Below, piece after piece: positions 1-10,060 of a stretch of 64,000 bases of DNA. The notes under the pieces are model-generated. The model was not told the DNA's origin and did no database searches. It worked only from the letters and a program-made list of their open reading frames with translations. Made by a program: the position numbers and the translations under genes. Position 1 is the first letter of the stretch. Each line of letters begins with the position of its first letter. The stretch is from Siphonodentalium dalli (lineage: Eukaryota; Mollusca; Scaphopoda; Gadilida; Siphonodentaliidae), in the NCBI GenBank assembly GCA_032622095.1, contig CP136062.1:229106578-229170577 (forward strand). Direction: 5' to 3'.

Positions 1-106
1 TGAGCAAATTTATTCTCAATTTCTAGGTGATCACCCTACCGGAGTGTTTCACGTCACTTTAATGCTACACCAGTGTAGCTCGGCAGTTCCGTCGTGAAAG
101 GGTTAA
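1..106. repeat. TTAA-ended miniature element, truncated at window edge
   Basis: The segment ends GTCGTGAAAGGGTTAA. This is the reverse complement of the TTAACCCTTTCGTGAC-type start seen at 11,039 and resembles the start at 9,520 and the end at 13,410-13,427. TTAA at the border together with a CCCTTTC-type end is the arrangement expected of piggyBac-like miniature elements (family knowledge). The portion at 25-62 recurs at 15,936-15,975. No coding capacity is visible. Confidence 0.5.
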
Positions 107-130
107 TAGCTGTTCAGATTATACATAGAG

Positions 131-263
131 GATCTACAACTCGTCCCCAGTTTATAGCGGGTCCAGTAAATTGAGTCTGGACCGAGCCTTTCGTGAGGTC
201 CAAGCCTAATTTACATGACGAGTTTTGTAAATTTCGCTATAAACTGGGGACGAGTTGTAGATT
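131..263. repeat. Foldback (hairpin) element
   Basis: The left arm at 131-159 is almost perfectly complementary to the right arm at 235-262 (about 28 bp), with a roughly 75-bp loop. The arms carry ACTCGTCCCCAGTTTATAG and its complement. It overlaps a short open frame that I regard as chance. Confidence 0.7.
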
Positions 264-649
264 CTATTTATTACATGATCCAAAACCTCGACGAAACTAC
301 TTAAATCAACAAATGGAACGCGAAACTAATATCGGCTTCTATAAGGCATACGATGACGTTTCATGTAACTGTGCGTTGTTTGGTCACGAAAAGCAATAGT
401 CCCAGATAAATAAAGACTCTTTGGCGTGTTTATGGCGTATATTTAACGACATATCTGTCTTCATTCATTATTGTTTGTTGGAAAAATATTGGAAACCATA
501 GTATTTTGATACGTAGCGTAAACAGACGACGAACCGGAAGTCAAAGGTCACCTGGTACTATTTCGAACGTTTAATATCACAATTTATAGAATAGGTTTAT
601 TGAATGGAATAAGGGTAGGATCATGTAATAAATGTGTTTGTTATCCTTC

Positions 650-900
650 ATCCCATTTCCTCTCTTCTGATTGGCTGAGAGTGCGTCACATGGCGGGCGA
701 TAAATCACCATATTACCCTCAAGGGTAACATTGCCTCAGTTATTGACCGCTCAGCTATTACCAGTAAACATAGAACTACGAAGAACTCACCGCGCAGAGA
801 TTCTCTGAAAGCTCTCTGATAATTTCGAAAAACACTGTTTTTATAAACCCCACTGTTTCATAACAACCGCGAACTGTGGTGTTTGCTAATTTGCATAATT
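650..900. repeat. Dispersed repeat, copy 1 (partner at 16,975-17,215)
   Basis: Both copies begin with CTGATTGGC, continue with GGCGGGCGA/GCCGGGCGA followed by (T/C)AAATCAC, and end with the exact string GTGGTGTTTGCTAATTTGCA. The end contains an octamer ATTTGCAT. The start carries an inverted CCAAT box, so the segment has promoter-like words, but it may simply be a transposable-element copy. No open frame fits it. Confidence 0.5.
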
Positions 901-1640
901 GTGAGTTTTTTTATTTGCAATTAAAGCACGCTATGTATAAATGGTGTTATCATAGACACATATCTGTTATAAGGTGTAATATTCATATTGTACCTTTTTA
1001 TATCAATAATAAAGACCGTGGGACAAATAGATAAACCTTATTATGTAGTTGGTATGCTGCAGACTATTGCACATACGATGTACATACATGTACGTTACAA
1101 CTACGTTTATGTACTAGATCAAATAACCACTCTTTGCTGTTTATGAATTGATTATTTCTTTTCTTCAATACATTCATCAGACTTCAGGGAATACCCGTAT
1201 GTTGCGTAACGATCTGTGACAGATGGCAATTTCTTTTTGCACTACTACAACGTGTTAGTTCCACATTTTAGCATTCTGGAAATTAACACGTCTGTCGGCG
1301 TCTTCACGCTCATTTGAAACGAAACCGAACATTTCGCTGCATGGCTACTCAACTTCGAAATTGCTTTACTCCTCTTTCCGTGAACCGATTTCCACAATGC
1401 AACCAGCAAACTGACCGGAGAATATCTGCGCAAATGACGGGTCTGTTAATTGATCCAGATTATGAATGTTTTATTTTCTAAATAGCGATGATGCCAACAT
1501 AAAAATAACTTTTCGAACTGGATTAAAGAATAAATGCGCGCATTTATGCCTGCTATTAAGGTAGGATTCCCCTAAATTTGGGAATATGCATTGTCGATGA
1601 GGGTGGGCTAGGTTCGGAGGCTCGTTTTTTTACGATAACT
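901..1640. other. No supported feature
   Basis: AT-rich DNA with no recognisable repeat or domain. A 62-codon minus-strand frame (1,245-1,433) has an acceptor-like CAG just upstream but no recognisable protein features. Confidence 0.5.
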
Positions 1641-1656
1641 GCGAGCACAGACTAAA

Positions 1657-2229
1657 GTGATATATCAAAATGTAGGTCCAGGTTTGGAGTATCGGAAACC
1701 AGTGGCACTTTCCGCAAGAATGTATTATAAGTGGCAGAAAACTGTCTTGGAATATAGCCTTTGGCATTCGTACGCAAACAACGCGAAACCACATTTCACC
1801 CCAAAAAATAATTTAGTGACAGATGACCACGTGTCCCGACTACAATTCCATTTGAAAACATTTAACGTTTTTCACCTGCAATACCCATACAGCCGAATTC
1901 ACCAAACCCACAAAACACGTGGAGTCGGAAGCCATTTTATCGATTTATTCGTTATCCGTAGCCAAAGTGCAAAGGTCAACTGCGGCGAGTGCCGATACCG
2001 GTATATATGGAAGACCATAATTGTCACTTTTAAAAGCTATTTGCGCCATATGAATATGCATTGCTCAAATGGATGTGCGACAAGTAAGACGTCCTTTCTG
2101 AACGTGATTCCGGTAATAACTATATTATATTGCAGTGACTCCGTGCACAAACAACGTCTCCACCAACAACAACAACCATACAACAACACAGTACAGTTTG
2201 GAATCTCGAATTACGTTCCCGTTTGTTAG
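1657..2229 (+). CDS. Hypothetical open frame, 190 codons
   Basis: This frame is stop-free for 190 codons (first ATG near 1,720), longer than I would expect by chance at this base composition. The translation is rich in His, Tyr and Lys and shows no domain I recognise: no signal peptide, membrane segment or repeated Cys pattern, apart from a QQQQ stretch near the C-terminus. No good splice acceptor defines its start. It could be part of an exon, a decayed gene or a statistical accident. An alternative frame (next entry) competes for its 3' end. Confidence 0.25.
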   Translation: MIYQNVGPGLEYRKPVALSARMYYKWQKTVLEYSLWHSYANNAKPHFTPKNNLVTDDHVSRLQFHLKTFNVFHLQYPYSRIHQTHKTRGVGSHFIDLFVIRSQSAKVNCGECRYRYIWKTIIVTFKSYLRHMNMHCSNGCATSKTSFLNVIPVITILYCSDSVHKQRLHQQQQPYNNTVQFGISNYVPVC

Positions 2230-2266
2230 AACCCCATTAGATCATAATTTACGTAACGGAGTGTAA
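2136..2266 (+). CDS. Possible terminal exon in another frame
   Basis: A good acceptor (TATTATATTGCAG) ends at 2,135 and is followed by an open stretch to TAA at 2,264-2,266. The 5' border TG would complete a Val codon in the same phase as the lectin exon at 10,060. The peptide starts with TPCTNN and contains an NNNN-HTTTQ stretch. It could be the tail of a secreted protein. There is no domain support and no upstream partner exon was found. Confidence 0.18.
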
Positions 2267-2269
2267 AAA

Positions 2270-2990
2270 AATGAGTTTTACTGTGTATCCATTACCCAAT
2301 ACTATACGACACAATATATTTGCATAAACATTAATAAAGGAGCAGTACGCTACAAAACAATACAATATAATAATACTAATAAATAAAACTCATTTCTGTT
2401 TTGTTTGTCTATCGGGCTTTGTTTATGTAGCTTTTTATTCCGAATACCCAATAATCCGAAGGTCTCATAATCCGAAGGTCCGATACTACGAATATCCGGT
2501 ATATATTCTGCAAAATCCGAACACATCCTGAGAAAGGTGACATTATAATTACACCAAGAGGCGTAATTGCAATGCATATTTGTGGTACAATTATGCTTTA
2601 AATATGGCCATTTGTTATTAGCATCTTTTGGATTAGTATAGTATCAGACTCAGGACTGTAAATTTGTGCCATTTTGTGGTTATCACAGGCGTCTACTTGT
2701 AGTTCAATCTGGTACTCGGTGCGGGGTCCAGAGAGTTTTCAGATAAATATTTAAGAATATTTCAGCACACATATCGCTGAAAAACAATTTGTGTAAGAAC
2801 ACCCATTGTCAGTGTTTGGCACAAATTTATTTGCCAAATTGCTGTTTGCTGATTTAGCAAATTTCTTAAATCAACCCATTGCGAATAATTGCCATTATTA
2901 TGAATTTATTATCATTTAAATTTCTTCTAATGCAAGGCGAGTGTGTCTGTTTTTACATACACAGGGACCTATCAAAGCCAGTTTTCATAC
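2270..2990. other. No supported feature
   Basis: The only structure seen is a short direct repeat (ATAATCCGAAGGTC twice near 2,450-2,480). Open frames here are under 80 codons and unsupported. Confidence 0.4.
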
Positions 2991-3044
2991 TGCTTACCGA
3001 TGTGGGCACCCAAACTGCAGGTGCCAACAAAAAAAATATAAAAA

Positions 3045-3305
3045 AATTCAGGTCCCAATTCATATCATAACAAAACATTTATATACCGGTACCAGTATAT
3101 TGACATAAAAACATATTTTACAAAAAGTTGGTTGGAATCATATTGTAAAGCATGTTTGGCTTTCATCTGTGAAAACTTCAAATAGTTTGAGTTCAGATTT
3201 ATTACCATTCAGCTACTTCTGTATTTCAATCAAATTCAAATGAAATTACACAATACAGTGCAGGAACAGAGACAATTTGATCAATTCAACATGGTTATTA
3301 TGTGG
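3045..3305. repeat. Dispersed repeat A, inverted copy at 4,975-5,265
   Basis: Shares long stretches with the reverse complement of 4,975-5,265, including TCCCAATTCATATCATAACA, TTGGAATCATA, ATGTTTGGCTTT and GTATTTCAATCAAAT. The two copies are clearly diverged. No coding capacity is apparent. Confidence 0.6.
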
Positions 3306-3365
3306 AATATCATAATACCAAATTAATAATTAACATAGAGAGTAGTACTAATAGTAATTACTAAC

Positions 3366-3765
3366 TTAAAGGTACTCAATCCGATCAGAGGGTCCTATAT
3401 TATTATATTATTGGCTTTGGGGGGTAAACAATAATTGATTTGAGTCGAGGAACCTACCAATCAACACTCAAGGTGATTATCGATACTTGAAGTTTTGTCA
3501 TTTCTATTCTTTCTGCCCCAGAACATGGCGTCAAAAGGATGTAATCGGTCAAAATTGCTCTATTATTACCACTGGATTTTAAAGTTACCCATCCTTGTCT
3601 GTTTGAATAGTGTTTCTGGTGTACACATCTCGAGCAAATTACGAAGTTATGGGCAATTATTAGTACTCATCTCGTTGAAAATAAAAGATTTCAAAAATCA
3701 ATATCTAATAACACTGAGGCCTAAAAAAATACATTTGTTTCCGCTAACGAGCTGAAAAAAATTAG
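3366..3765 (+). mobile_element. TTAA-flanked miniature element, family M1, copy 1
   Basis: Starts TTAAAGGTACTCAATCCGAT, as at 10,396 and 60,863 and, inverted, at 5,514. Internal landmarks shared with other copies are GGCTTTGGGGGGTAAACAAT and GATTTGAGTCGAGGAACC. The order of blocks differs from the full copy at 60,863, so this copy is rearranged. Likely a non-autonomous DNA transposon; no transposase is present. Confidence 0.6.
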
Positions 3766-4117
3766 GGTAGGTAGGTAGGCTTAACTTTTTTTTTTTCAGT
3801 ATCTTTTTTTTTTTCAGTATCTTTAAAAATAACTGTATAATACTTGTCAATAACCCAAACTATGCACTTCTTAGCCCCAATCAGGTTAACCCAAATGACA
3901 GAGGAACTAAAAACTCCAATTCAATCTTACATATGCTTCAATATTTACATACATTGTATATACTAGTCTATATATACTAATATAGTCTTTGATAATCCTA
4001 ATATTTCCCATATGGCCTGCCGACAACTGGAGTCAGTCCAGCACCACTGCACTGTCACATATTGGGGTGACCGTCTTGTACCGATCTCTTAATGATGGCT
4101 TCACAAACCCACCTTCT

Positions 4118-4935
4118 CCTCCGCATTCAGTGAAGGATCTAGGTATTTTGTTGGGACACCTGTTTTGGGCAATGATATGCCAAAGGCATAACCTGAAAGC
4201 CTGAGCGGAGGAAGGTTTGGGAGGGGTGAGCCCCTGCTGATGGTGGGGGTTCTCCCCCTGGAAATTTTTTGAAAATCCATTGCATTTAAAGCTAATCTAG
4301 GGCACTTTGAGTCAGAATTTTGAATTTTACTGAGAGTGAGAGGTCAATTTGATCAAGTTTCTCAAGCATAACTTTGGAAATTTTTAGGATAGGATAGGAT
4401 AATTTTATTTACAATACACACACATGGAAAGTACAATTACATGTACAAATAAATATAATATTAATAGACTATACATGTATATGCTAGGGGTGATATAGTC
4501 ATGGCTGACTGTCTTCCTATCACCCTTTGGATTTTTTTTATATATGTATGGATTGGAAATGCTTATAAGTTATTATCAAATATCTTTTGGTTGCATGGAT
4601 TATGCTTATCCTGCTTGAAATCATAAAATGAGACTTACAATTATGTATGTATATGATTTATTTTCAGACTGAGAAGTCCAGGACCATATTAAGCATGTTT
4701 ACAACATGAATATAAGAATACAATATATCAGTGTTAATCAATAGGTTATATATATAACAGATAATTCCATGACTTGAATAGTTTTTGCATCCCCAGCCGA
4801 CTCAGTGCAAATGCAATGATCTAGCCAGGAAACTGTTCCGTGTGCTGCACTGACATAAGTAATTCATATAATAGGCTATTTTATAAAATTCAAGTGAGAC
4901 ACATACATAATATACATGTAGTACAGAAACATGAC
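4118..4935. repeat. Dispersed repeat C, inverted copy at 5,530-5,935
   Basis: 4,118-4,265 matches the reverse complement of 5,790-5,935 (shared CCTGAGCGG, CCCCTGCTGATGGT). 4,367-4,383 plus 4,540-4,620 matches the complement of 5,636-5,755, and 4,859-4,930 matches 5,530-5,610. The pair could fold into a long imperfect hairpin. The match is interrupted by the foreign segment at 4,384-4,540. Confidence 0.6.
4384..4545 (-). mobile_element. 3' end of a LINE/SINE-type retroelement, copy 1
   Basis: Read on the minus strand, the segment has a stem-loop block (GGGTGATAGGAAGACAGTCA) and ends in a (TATCC)n tail. A plus-strand relative with the same stem-loop and TATCC tail lies at 15,528-15,656. It interrupts repeat C exactly where the inverted copy at 5,636-5,755 is continuous, which shows it inserted later. 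Only the 3' terminus is present. Confidence 0.55.
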
Positions 4936-4974
4936 TATTTAGTTACTATTTACTATTATAGTACTACTACCGGT

Positions 4975-5265
4975 ATGTTAATTTTTCATTTGGTATTATG
5001 AGATCCCACCTGATAACCAGGTTGATTCGATCAAATTGTTAATGTCCTGTACTGTATTTGATTGAAATACTGAAGTCTGAAGGCTGAATCATAACAAACC
5101 TGAACTGAAACTACCGGTATTTGAAGTTTTCAGAGATGAAAGCTAGATAAAGCCAAACATAATTTACAGTATGATTCCAACTGTTAAACTTAAATCTTCT
5201 AGTAAACTTAAATTTCTTATGTCAATATATATAAATGTTTTGCATCTTGTTATGATATGAATTGG
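4975..5265. repeat. Dispersed repeat A, inverted copy
   Basis: Reverse-complement match to 3,045-3,305 as described there. Confidence 0.6.
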
Positions 5266-5329
5266 GACCTATAAAATTGAAAAAAAAAAAAAATTTAAAT
5301 AACAAAAAAACAAAAAACAATTGTGTTTT

Positions 5330-5514
5330 TTTTTGGTCCAATTTTTTAGGGTCGGGGGTTTTAAATAGGGTCGGTCGGGTTAGCGGAAACAAACGTCTTT
5401 TTTTTAGGCATGAGCTTTGTTTGATGGGTTCCTTGACTTGAATCAAATACGTTTTACCCCCAAAGCCAAAGAAATGGTAATATAGGACCCTCTGATCGGA
5501 TTGAGTACCTTTAA
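5330..5514 (-). mobile_element. Miniature element M1, copy 2 (truncated)
   Basis: On the minus strand it begins at TTAA (5,511-5,514) with the M1 start, followed by GGCTTTGGGGGTAAAAC and the CTTGGTTCC-like block. Like copy 1 it ends in GTTTCCGCTAAC. The overlapping 99-codon minus-strand frame is a product of the element and of homopolymer runs, not a gene. Confidence 0.55.
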
Positions 5515-5529
5515 TATACATTGCTTCTG

Positions 5530-5935
5530 CACTACTACATGTAGTATATTATATGTACATGTAAGTGCTCGCACTTGAATATATAAAATAGCCTAATATA
5601 TGAATTAGAGTGATATTAAACGGTACTGGACCTGGTAAATCTAATTTCAAGCAGGATAATCATAATCCATTGAACCAAAGGATATCTGACAATAACTTAT
5701 AATCATTTACAATCCCATACATAATTAAAAATTTCCAAAGTTACACTTGACAAATTAAACCCTCAATACAACGGATTTATCAAAAAAGTTCAGGGGGGAC
5801 AACCGCCAGACCCGACCATCAGCAGGGGGACACCCCCTCCCGAACCTCCCCGCTCAGGCCTTTTGGATATGCTTTTGGCAGATCATTCCCCGATAACAGT
5901 GTCCCCAAAAATCCCTGGATAATTTACTGATACAT
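5530..5935. repeat. Dispersed repeat C, inverted copy
   Basis: Reverse-complement match to 4,118-4,935, but without the retroelement insertion. Confidence 0.6.
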
Positions 5936-5939
5936 TTAC

Positions 5940-6440
5940 CGTATATGTAATGTATAGGCGAGTGGTTGCGCATGGTCCTTCAGCCGCCAAACACGTTTTT
6001 TTATCAAAATAATATTGTATTTGACCAATAAAACATTATAAATTAGTACATGTAAATAAATAATATAACATATAGCAGTCTGGAGTAAACTACATACCCA
6101 CATATAAAAAATAGTGGCAGTATGAATCTGAGTGTATGTTTACATACATGTAGACTGAACATATAGCATCAGATAGTTGCTTAGTTCGGTTTCGAGATCA
6201 GATATCGGATGCTTCAGGTCGAGTCATTTTATGTACACAATATGTCTTAAGTATAGAATTGTGTTAAAATGCATTCGTTCAATTCATCACAACTGGAACA
6301 TAGAATGGAATGATCTACAATGGGGTCTCGAGCAGTTTACCCCTTCGCATATTGAACAACGATGCCATTAAAATGGCACTTCCAGCCCGAGGACAGTAGC
6401 GAACCGTCATATTGTAGTCACCCGACTAAGTCCAGTTGAT
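5940..6440. other. No supported feature
   Basis: AT-rich sequence. A 64-codon plus frame at 6,177 shows no recognisable features. Confidence 0.4.
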
Positions 6441-6449
6441 GAATTGACT

Positions 6450-6620
6450 GTAGAAACATTTTAAAATTATCATCCATACCAAGTTTCGCATGGATGTACT
6501 ATAAAATATATCGGATCAAACCCATATTCGAACTTGATCTGCATTTTGGTGTGATTAATTTACATACCAAATATGGTGTTAATCAGATGAAAAATGTTCG
6601 AGTCATAGCTGCATGTGTGA
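6450..6620. repeat. Single unit of the CCCATATTCGAAC repeat family
   Basis: Contains GGATCAAACCCATATTCGAA followed by TTGATCTG and a TTTTGG block, matching the units arrayed at 55,130-56,215. Confidence 0.6.
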
Positions 6621-7185
6621 ACCCTTTAAGTAAAAACAAGAGCAAAAATGGTTAATATAAAAAAATATGTACGGTATTTACAGATGAAGAACGTGATAAG
6701 AAAAACCTTGGTAAGAAATATTAGGCAGATCAGAAGAAATATGTTTGACTCACTAGCATGTGTGTACGTGAAGGGTTAATTATTTTCTAAACAGATCAAT
6801 GAATCTATGCGGTAGCCAAAAATACACAGGTGAGGGGATCACTGGGGGTGTGTCACCACACATGAATTAAATAGGAACACAATCGGACAAAAAGTAAATA
6901 GGTTTATATGGTATCAGATAGCACATGCCAATTTGGCATTTGTGAATGCAATCTGTATTTATAAAGTGTTAATAATTTCTAAACAGATCGATACAAAAAC
7001 TATACAGGTGAGGGGTGTGTCATCATAAACATGTACATAAAATTTGAACAAGATCCGATAAATTATACTTGAGTTATCGTGTGGATAGCAAGTGTCTACG
7101 GATGGACAGACAGGCAGACAGACGAACGATACACGTAGCTGGTTGATCCAGACATTGGCATGATTAATTTACAGTGTATGTGTTC
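6621..7185. other. Diverged duplicated non-coding DNA
   Basis: Two loosely similar blocks (near 6,780-6,860 and 6,970-7,030) share CTAAACAGATC, ACAGGTGAGGGG and a GTGTGTCA string. No gene signal. Confidence 0.35.
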
Positions 7186-7313
7186 CCACAGGTATTGGAA
7201 TTTGTGTCAAAAATGGGTTTTTATGACAATTTGCTCCTCTGAATTCTATCCTCATTCAGAGGAGTAAATTGTCATAAAAACCCATTATTTGACACAAATT
7301 CCAATACCTGTGG
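7186..7313. repeat. Near-perfect hairpin, 59-60 bp arms, 9-bp loop
   Basis: Left arm 7,186-7,244 and right arm 7,254-7,313 are complementary except for two or three positions; the loop is TCTATCCTC. The arms start CCACAGGTATTGGAATTTGT. With such a short loop it could extrude as a cruciform, or be transcribed into a long hairpin RNA. Confidence 0.85.
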
Positions 7314-7319
7314 TGTTCC

Positions 7320-8230
7320 ATACATGCCTGTACACATAATTTCATAAACACATGCAACATGCACTACTTTCTAAACGAAATATTTGGATCAGAAATTTGC
7401 CAATAAAAAAGATCGATAAAATTTGACATTGATTTACCAGCTTTTATACTCAATCGATCTGCAGGGTCAAATGCTTCATTTTCAGGGCAGAAACAATAGG
7501 TTTTCAATTAGCCATTTGAAATGTACATAGACCAATTAGCAATCAAGTTGGTCACTCATCAGACAGATGTGAATGGATCACGTGTGGTCAAAATGTCAGC
7601 TGTCAAAATTTTGTGTTGGTTCTGGCGATGACTAGAACATTGACAAAACGCTCCCAAACTAATATATGGCAACAAATCAGTATACTTATTATTAGATAAC
7701 AGTTTAAGAATACACTGAACTCACCTGAATGCGAATATAGATGATTAATTCCAATCCAAACAGAACACTAATACGACGTTATATCCAAACATCCATGCTT
7801 TGACAAACCGAATCACACACTTTCCACTTCACGAATTAACCTGTTCGATGAAAAATAGGGCGGTGGTCACTGGTTATTTCACAAATATAGTGACACATCA
7901 CAATAGCCAGCGAAGGATGCGAACGATATTTAAGTTATTGCGATCGAATATTGATTCGAATGCACGAACAATTCAATAAGACTATACGTACATGTGACAA
8001 ATCAGTCCGCACGTGAAACCGCTGTCTGTGAACTGTAATTTTAAGTGTAAACACGTCGTGTTGATTTATGTCAAAGCGCTAATAACTAAACAATTATTGC
8101 GATCCCGAGACACAATCCTCCATTAACATATCCATGAATGAACGAGAAAATATCTCACACTTAAAGTGACATACACAATTAATAATTAGAACTGAAGGAA
8201 TTCAGAAATTTTACAATGATTCGTTCCCGT
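7320..8230. other. No supported feature
   Basis: No domain-like frame, repeat or RNA gene recognised in this interval. Confidence 0.4.
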
Positions 8231-8259
8231 CCGACTGGAAATTTCTATGAAGGTTATTC

Positions 8260-8310
8260 ATTGTCACGTGACCATGATTCAATCAAAATGGCGTCCCCAT
8301 AGTAACGATT
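8260..8310. promoter_or_regulatory. Possible promoter-like cluster
   Basis: GTCACGTGACC (E-box) at about 8,263 is followed within 30 bp by AAAATGGCGTC, a YY1-like core. Such pairings are common at animal housekeeping promoters, but no downstream exon was recognised on either strand. Confidence 0.2.
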
Positions 8311-8659
8311 TCTTCCAACTTGCAAATCTTATTTCTACAATAATAGCACCTAGTAAATTGACCATACTATCGTATAATTGATCTACGGTGTCGGGGTGAC
8401 AATACCGCTGGATAATTTGGCCAAAATAATGAAAATTAAAGGATTTGTGATTTTGTCATAAAAACATTTCAAATACCATTTTCACCACCAAAAACACCGT
8501 TGAAATTTTTTTCAGTCTCGGCTATGACTTCAGATTACCGATTTATACAATATCTGAGCTTGGGAACTCTCCAGGTCCCCTATTTCAATATGTGGTCATT
8601 TTTTTTCTCATGGCATAATTTAGGGGAATCATACCTTAAGGAGGTTCGTGTGTACTCCA

Positions 8660-8822
8660 TTGTCAGATAACAAAACAGTTATCACCCTTGTTTTCGTGAG
8701 ACACGGGGATTTGTCGCCGCTCTCGACCTCGGGCCTGGCGGCCCTCGGGTGACATTCCAGGTCTCGAGCGGGCGACAAATCCCCGTGTCTCACTCAATCG
8801 CGGGCGATAACTGTATATTATG
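8660..8822. repeat. Foldback element, family F1, copy 1
   Basis: Arms carrying GAGACACGGGGATTTGTCG and its complement flank a GC-rich loop. The outer part reads GATAACAAAACAGTTATC on the left and GGGCGATAACTGTATATT on the right. The same layout with different arm sequence occurs at 17,880-18,035, and single-arm relatives lie at 690 and 17,010-17,080. Confidence 0.7.
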
Positions 8823-9064
8823 CAATGAAGATGGGCTAGTCTGAAATCCAAGAGTTTTTGCTGAATACTTTCAGAGAAATCCTTTGGTGAGAAGGCTGAG
8901 TTCTTGTCTTGATGTGTGTGAAATGTACGTCTAGACTACTGTTGAACCAAATTAGGAAAGCCAATTTACGAAATTTTATAATAAAGCTCAAATAATTTGA
9001 AAAAAAAAGAAAAGAAATCGGTATATAGCTCAATTTTAGGTTTTGTTTCTGTTATTGGGTCCAA

Positions 9065-9190
9065 CAGCCTGATTATAGCGTGTCAGTAATTTGCAGAATG
9101 AGGTCATCAGAGGGTGAATATAGTAACGCTATCCCGCATATGGCTAGCATTCACCATCTGGGTACCTCATTCTTCTTAGGCCTCATCTTC
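9065..9190. mobile_element. Miniature foldback element, family F2, copy 1
   Basis: Contains AATTTGCAGAATGAGGTC, AGAGGGTGAAT, GCTAGCATTCACC and a closing ACCTCATTCT, an inverted-repeat arrangement shared with copies at 9,366-9,500 and 29,405-29,503. Confidence 0.55.
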
Positions 9191-9365
9191 TCTGGAAAGT
9201 TTCTATATCATCAAATTTCTATAGCAACTTATTCACACATATTCTGTTTCTGTTTTAGTTTAGTTTCTCAATATTCCCAAATTGGCAGACGAGGTTCACA
9301 ATGGGTGTACATCACAATATTCACCATTTTGGGAACATAAATTTGAGTCTATGTCTCCATAGCAG

Positions 9366-9505
9366 ATGAGGCCATGCAGAATGAGTTCCCAAGAGGGTGA
9401 ATTTGCTGATGCTAGCCCACTGTGCGGGATAGTATCACAAAATTCACACATCCGGGGACCTCATTCTGCAAATTACAGACACACTATAATTAGGCTTGCT
9501 TCAAT
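9366..9505. mobile_element. Miniature foldback element, family F2, copy 2
   Basis: Left arm GCAGAATGAGTTCCCAAGAG pairs with right arm GGGGACCTCATTCTGC. The outer right end, TAATTAGGCTTG, matches the GCCTGATTATAG outer end of copy 1 in inverted form. The overlapping 147-codon plus frame crosses two mobile elements and is not treated as a gene. Confidence 0.6.
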
Positions 9506-9517
9506 TTATCATTCTTC

Positions 9518-9650
9518 TGTTAACCCTTTCAGTGCCAGGTCCGATTTTTGTATCAATCCATATACCCTGTGCCAATGCATTCTCTTATATATTCGAGTCG
9601 ACCATAGGTCGCCTCGCATATATAAGAGAATGCATTGGCCTAACAATTTT
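9518..9650. mobile_element. TTAA-ended miniature element with hairpin
   Basis: Begins TTAACCCTTTCAGTGCCAGG. It contains CCAATGCATTCTCTTATATA and its inverted partner TATATAAGAGAATGCATTGG around a 24-bp loop. The ATATAAGAGAATGCA core recurs at 11,120, 13,354 and 54,415. Confidence 0.6.
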
Positions 9651-9862
9651 TTATCATTTTTTTTAAATAAATGTTTCTTACAATTTTTAGGACATAAAAT
9701 AAAAAAACACCCATTACCCTGCAGGGAGCCCCACACATATATAGAAGCATATAGAAGAGTGTCGTCTGCTCGTCTGTTTGTCTGGGGCTCTGTATGGGTG
9801 AAATTATAAAATTGTTAAGCATACTAAACTCAGGCTTGGTCCAATAACTTTGAACAACTCAC

Positions 9863-10060
9863 TTGTGAAATAACCGCGTTCTCTGATCCACTCGTCCAGC
9901 GCCTGAAGCATCGTAGAACTCTCAATGACCAGTAAATGTGAACCAATATTACCACAATTAATTCTTGCTTCAGCAGCAGTCATCGTGTGTGTATTGTAGC
10001 TTATACAGCACTCTATACCGACCAGAGTGACCAACTGGAATCCATTAGTCGATGGACACA
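9863..10060 (-). CDS. C-type lectin-like domain exon (first half of domain)
   Basis: Minus-strand exon. The acceptor TATATTTCAG ends just before 10,060, and the donor GTGAGT occupies 9,857-9,862. Both introns are phase 1, so the exon is symmetric. The peptide has hallmarks of the N-terminal half of a C-type lectin-like domain: CPSTNGF at the start, then a paired CC, then EARINCGN, GSHLLVIES and LDEWIRERG. It matches the usual C...GF, A...C...G(S/A)HL(L/V).I, W pattern. The canonical W before the A...C helix is replaced (THTMTAAEA). The upstream partner is the PAN-like exon at 11,731, whose phase-1 donor joins this acceptor in frame, creating a Val codon at the junction. The second half of the domain (WIGL, WxW, final Cys pair) was not found downstream in the window, so the gene may be incomplete or have a distant exon. 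Ligand and sugar-binding residues cannot be judged. The first 60 bp of the exon are part of a tandem array. Confidence 0.7.

Noticed and set aside
1245-1441. Minus-strand exon with acceptor-like CAG
   Set aside because: 62 codons, basic, with no domain; no partner exon or donor required by its stop.
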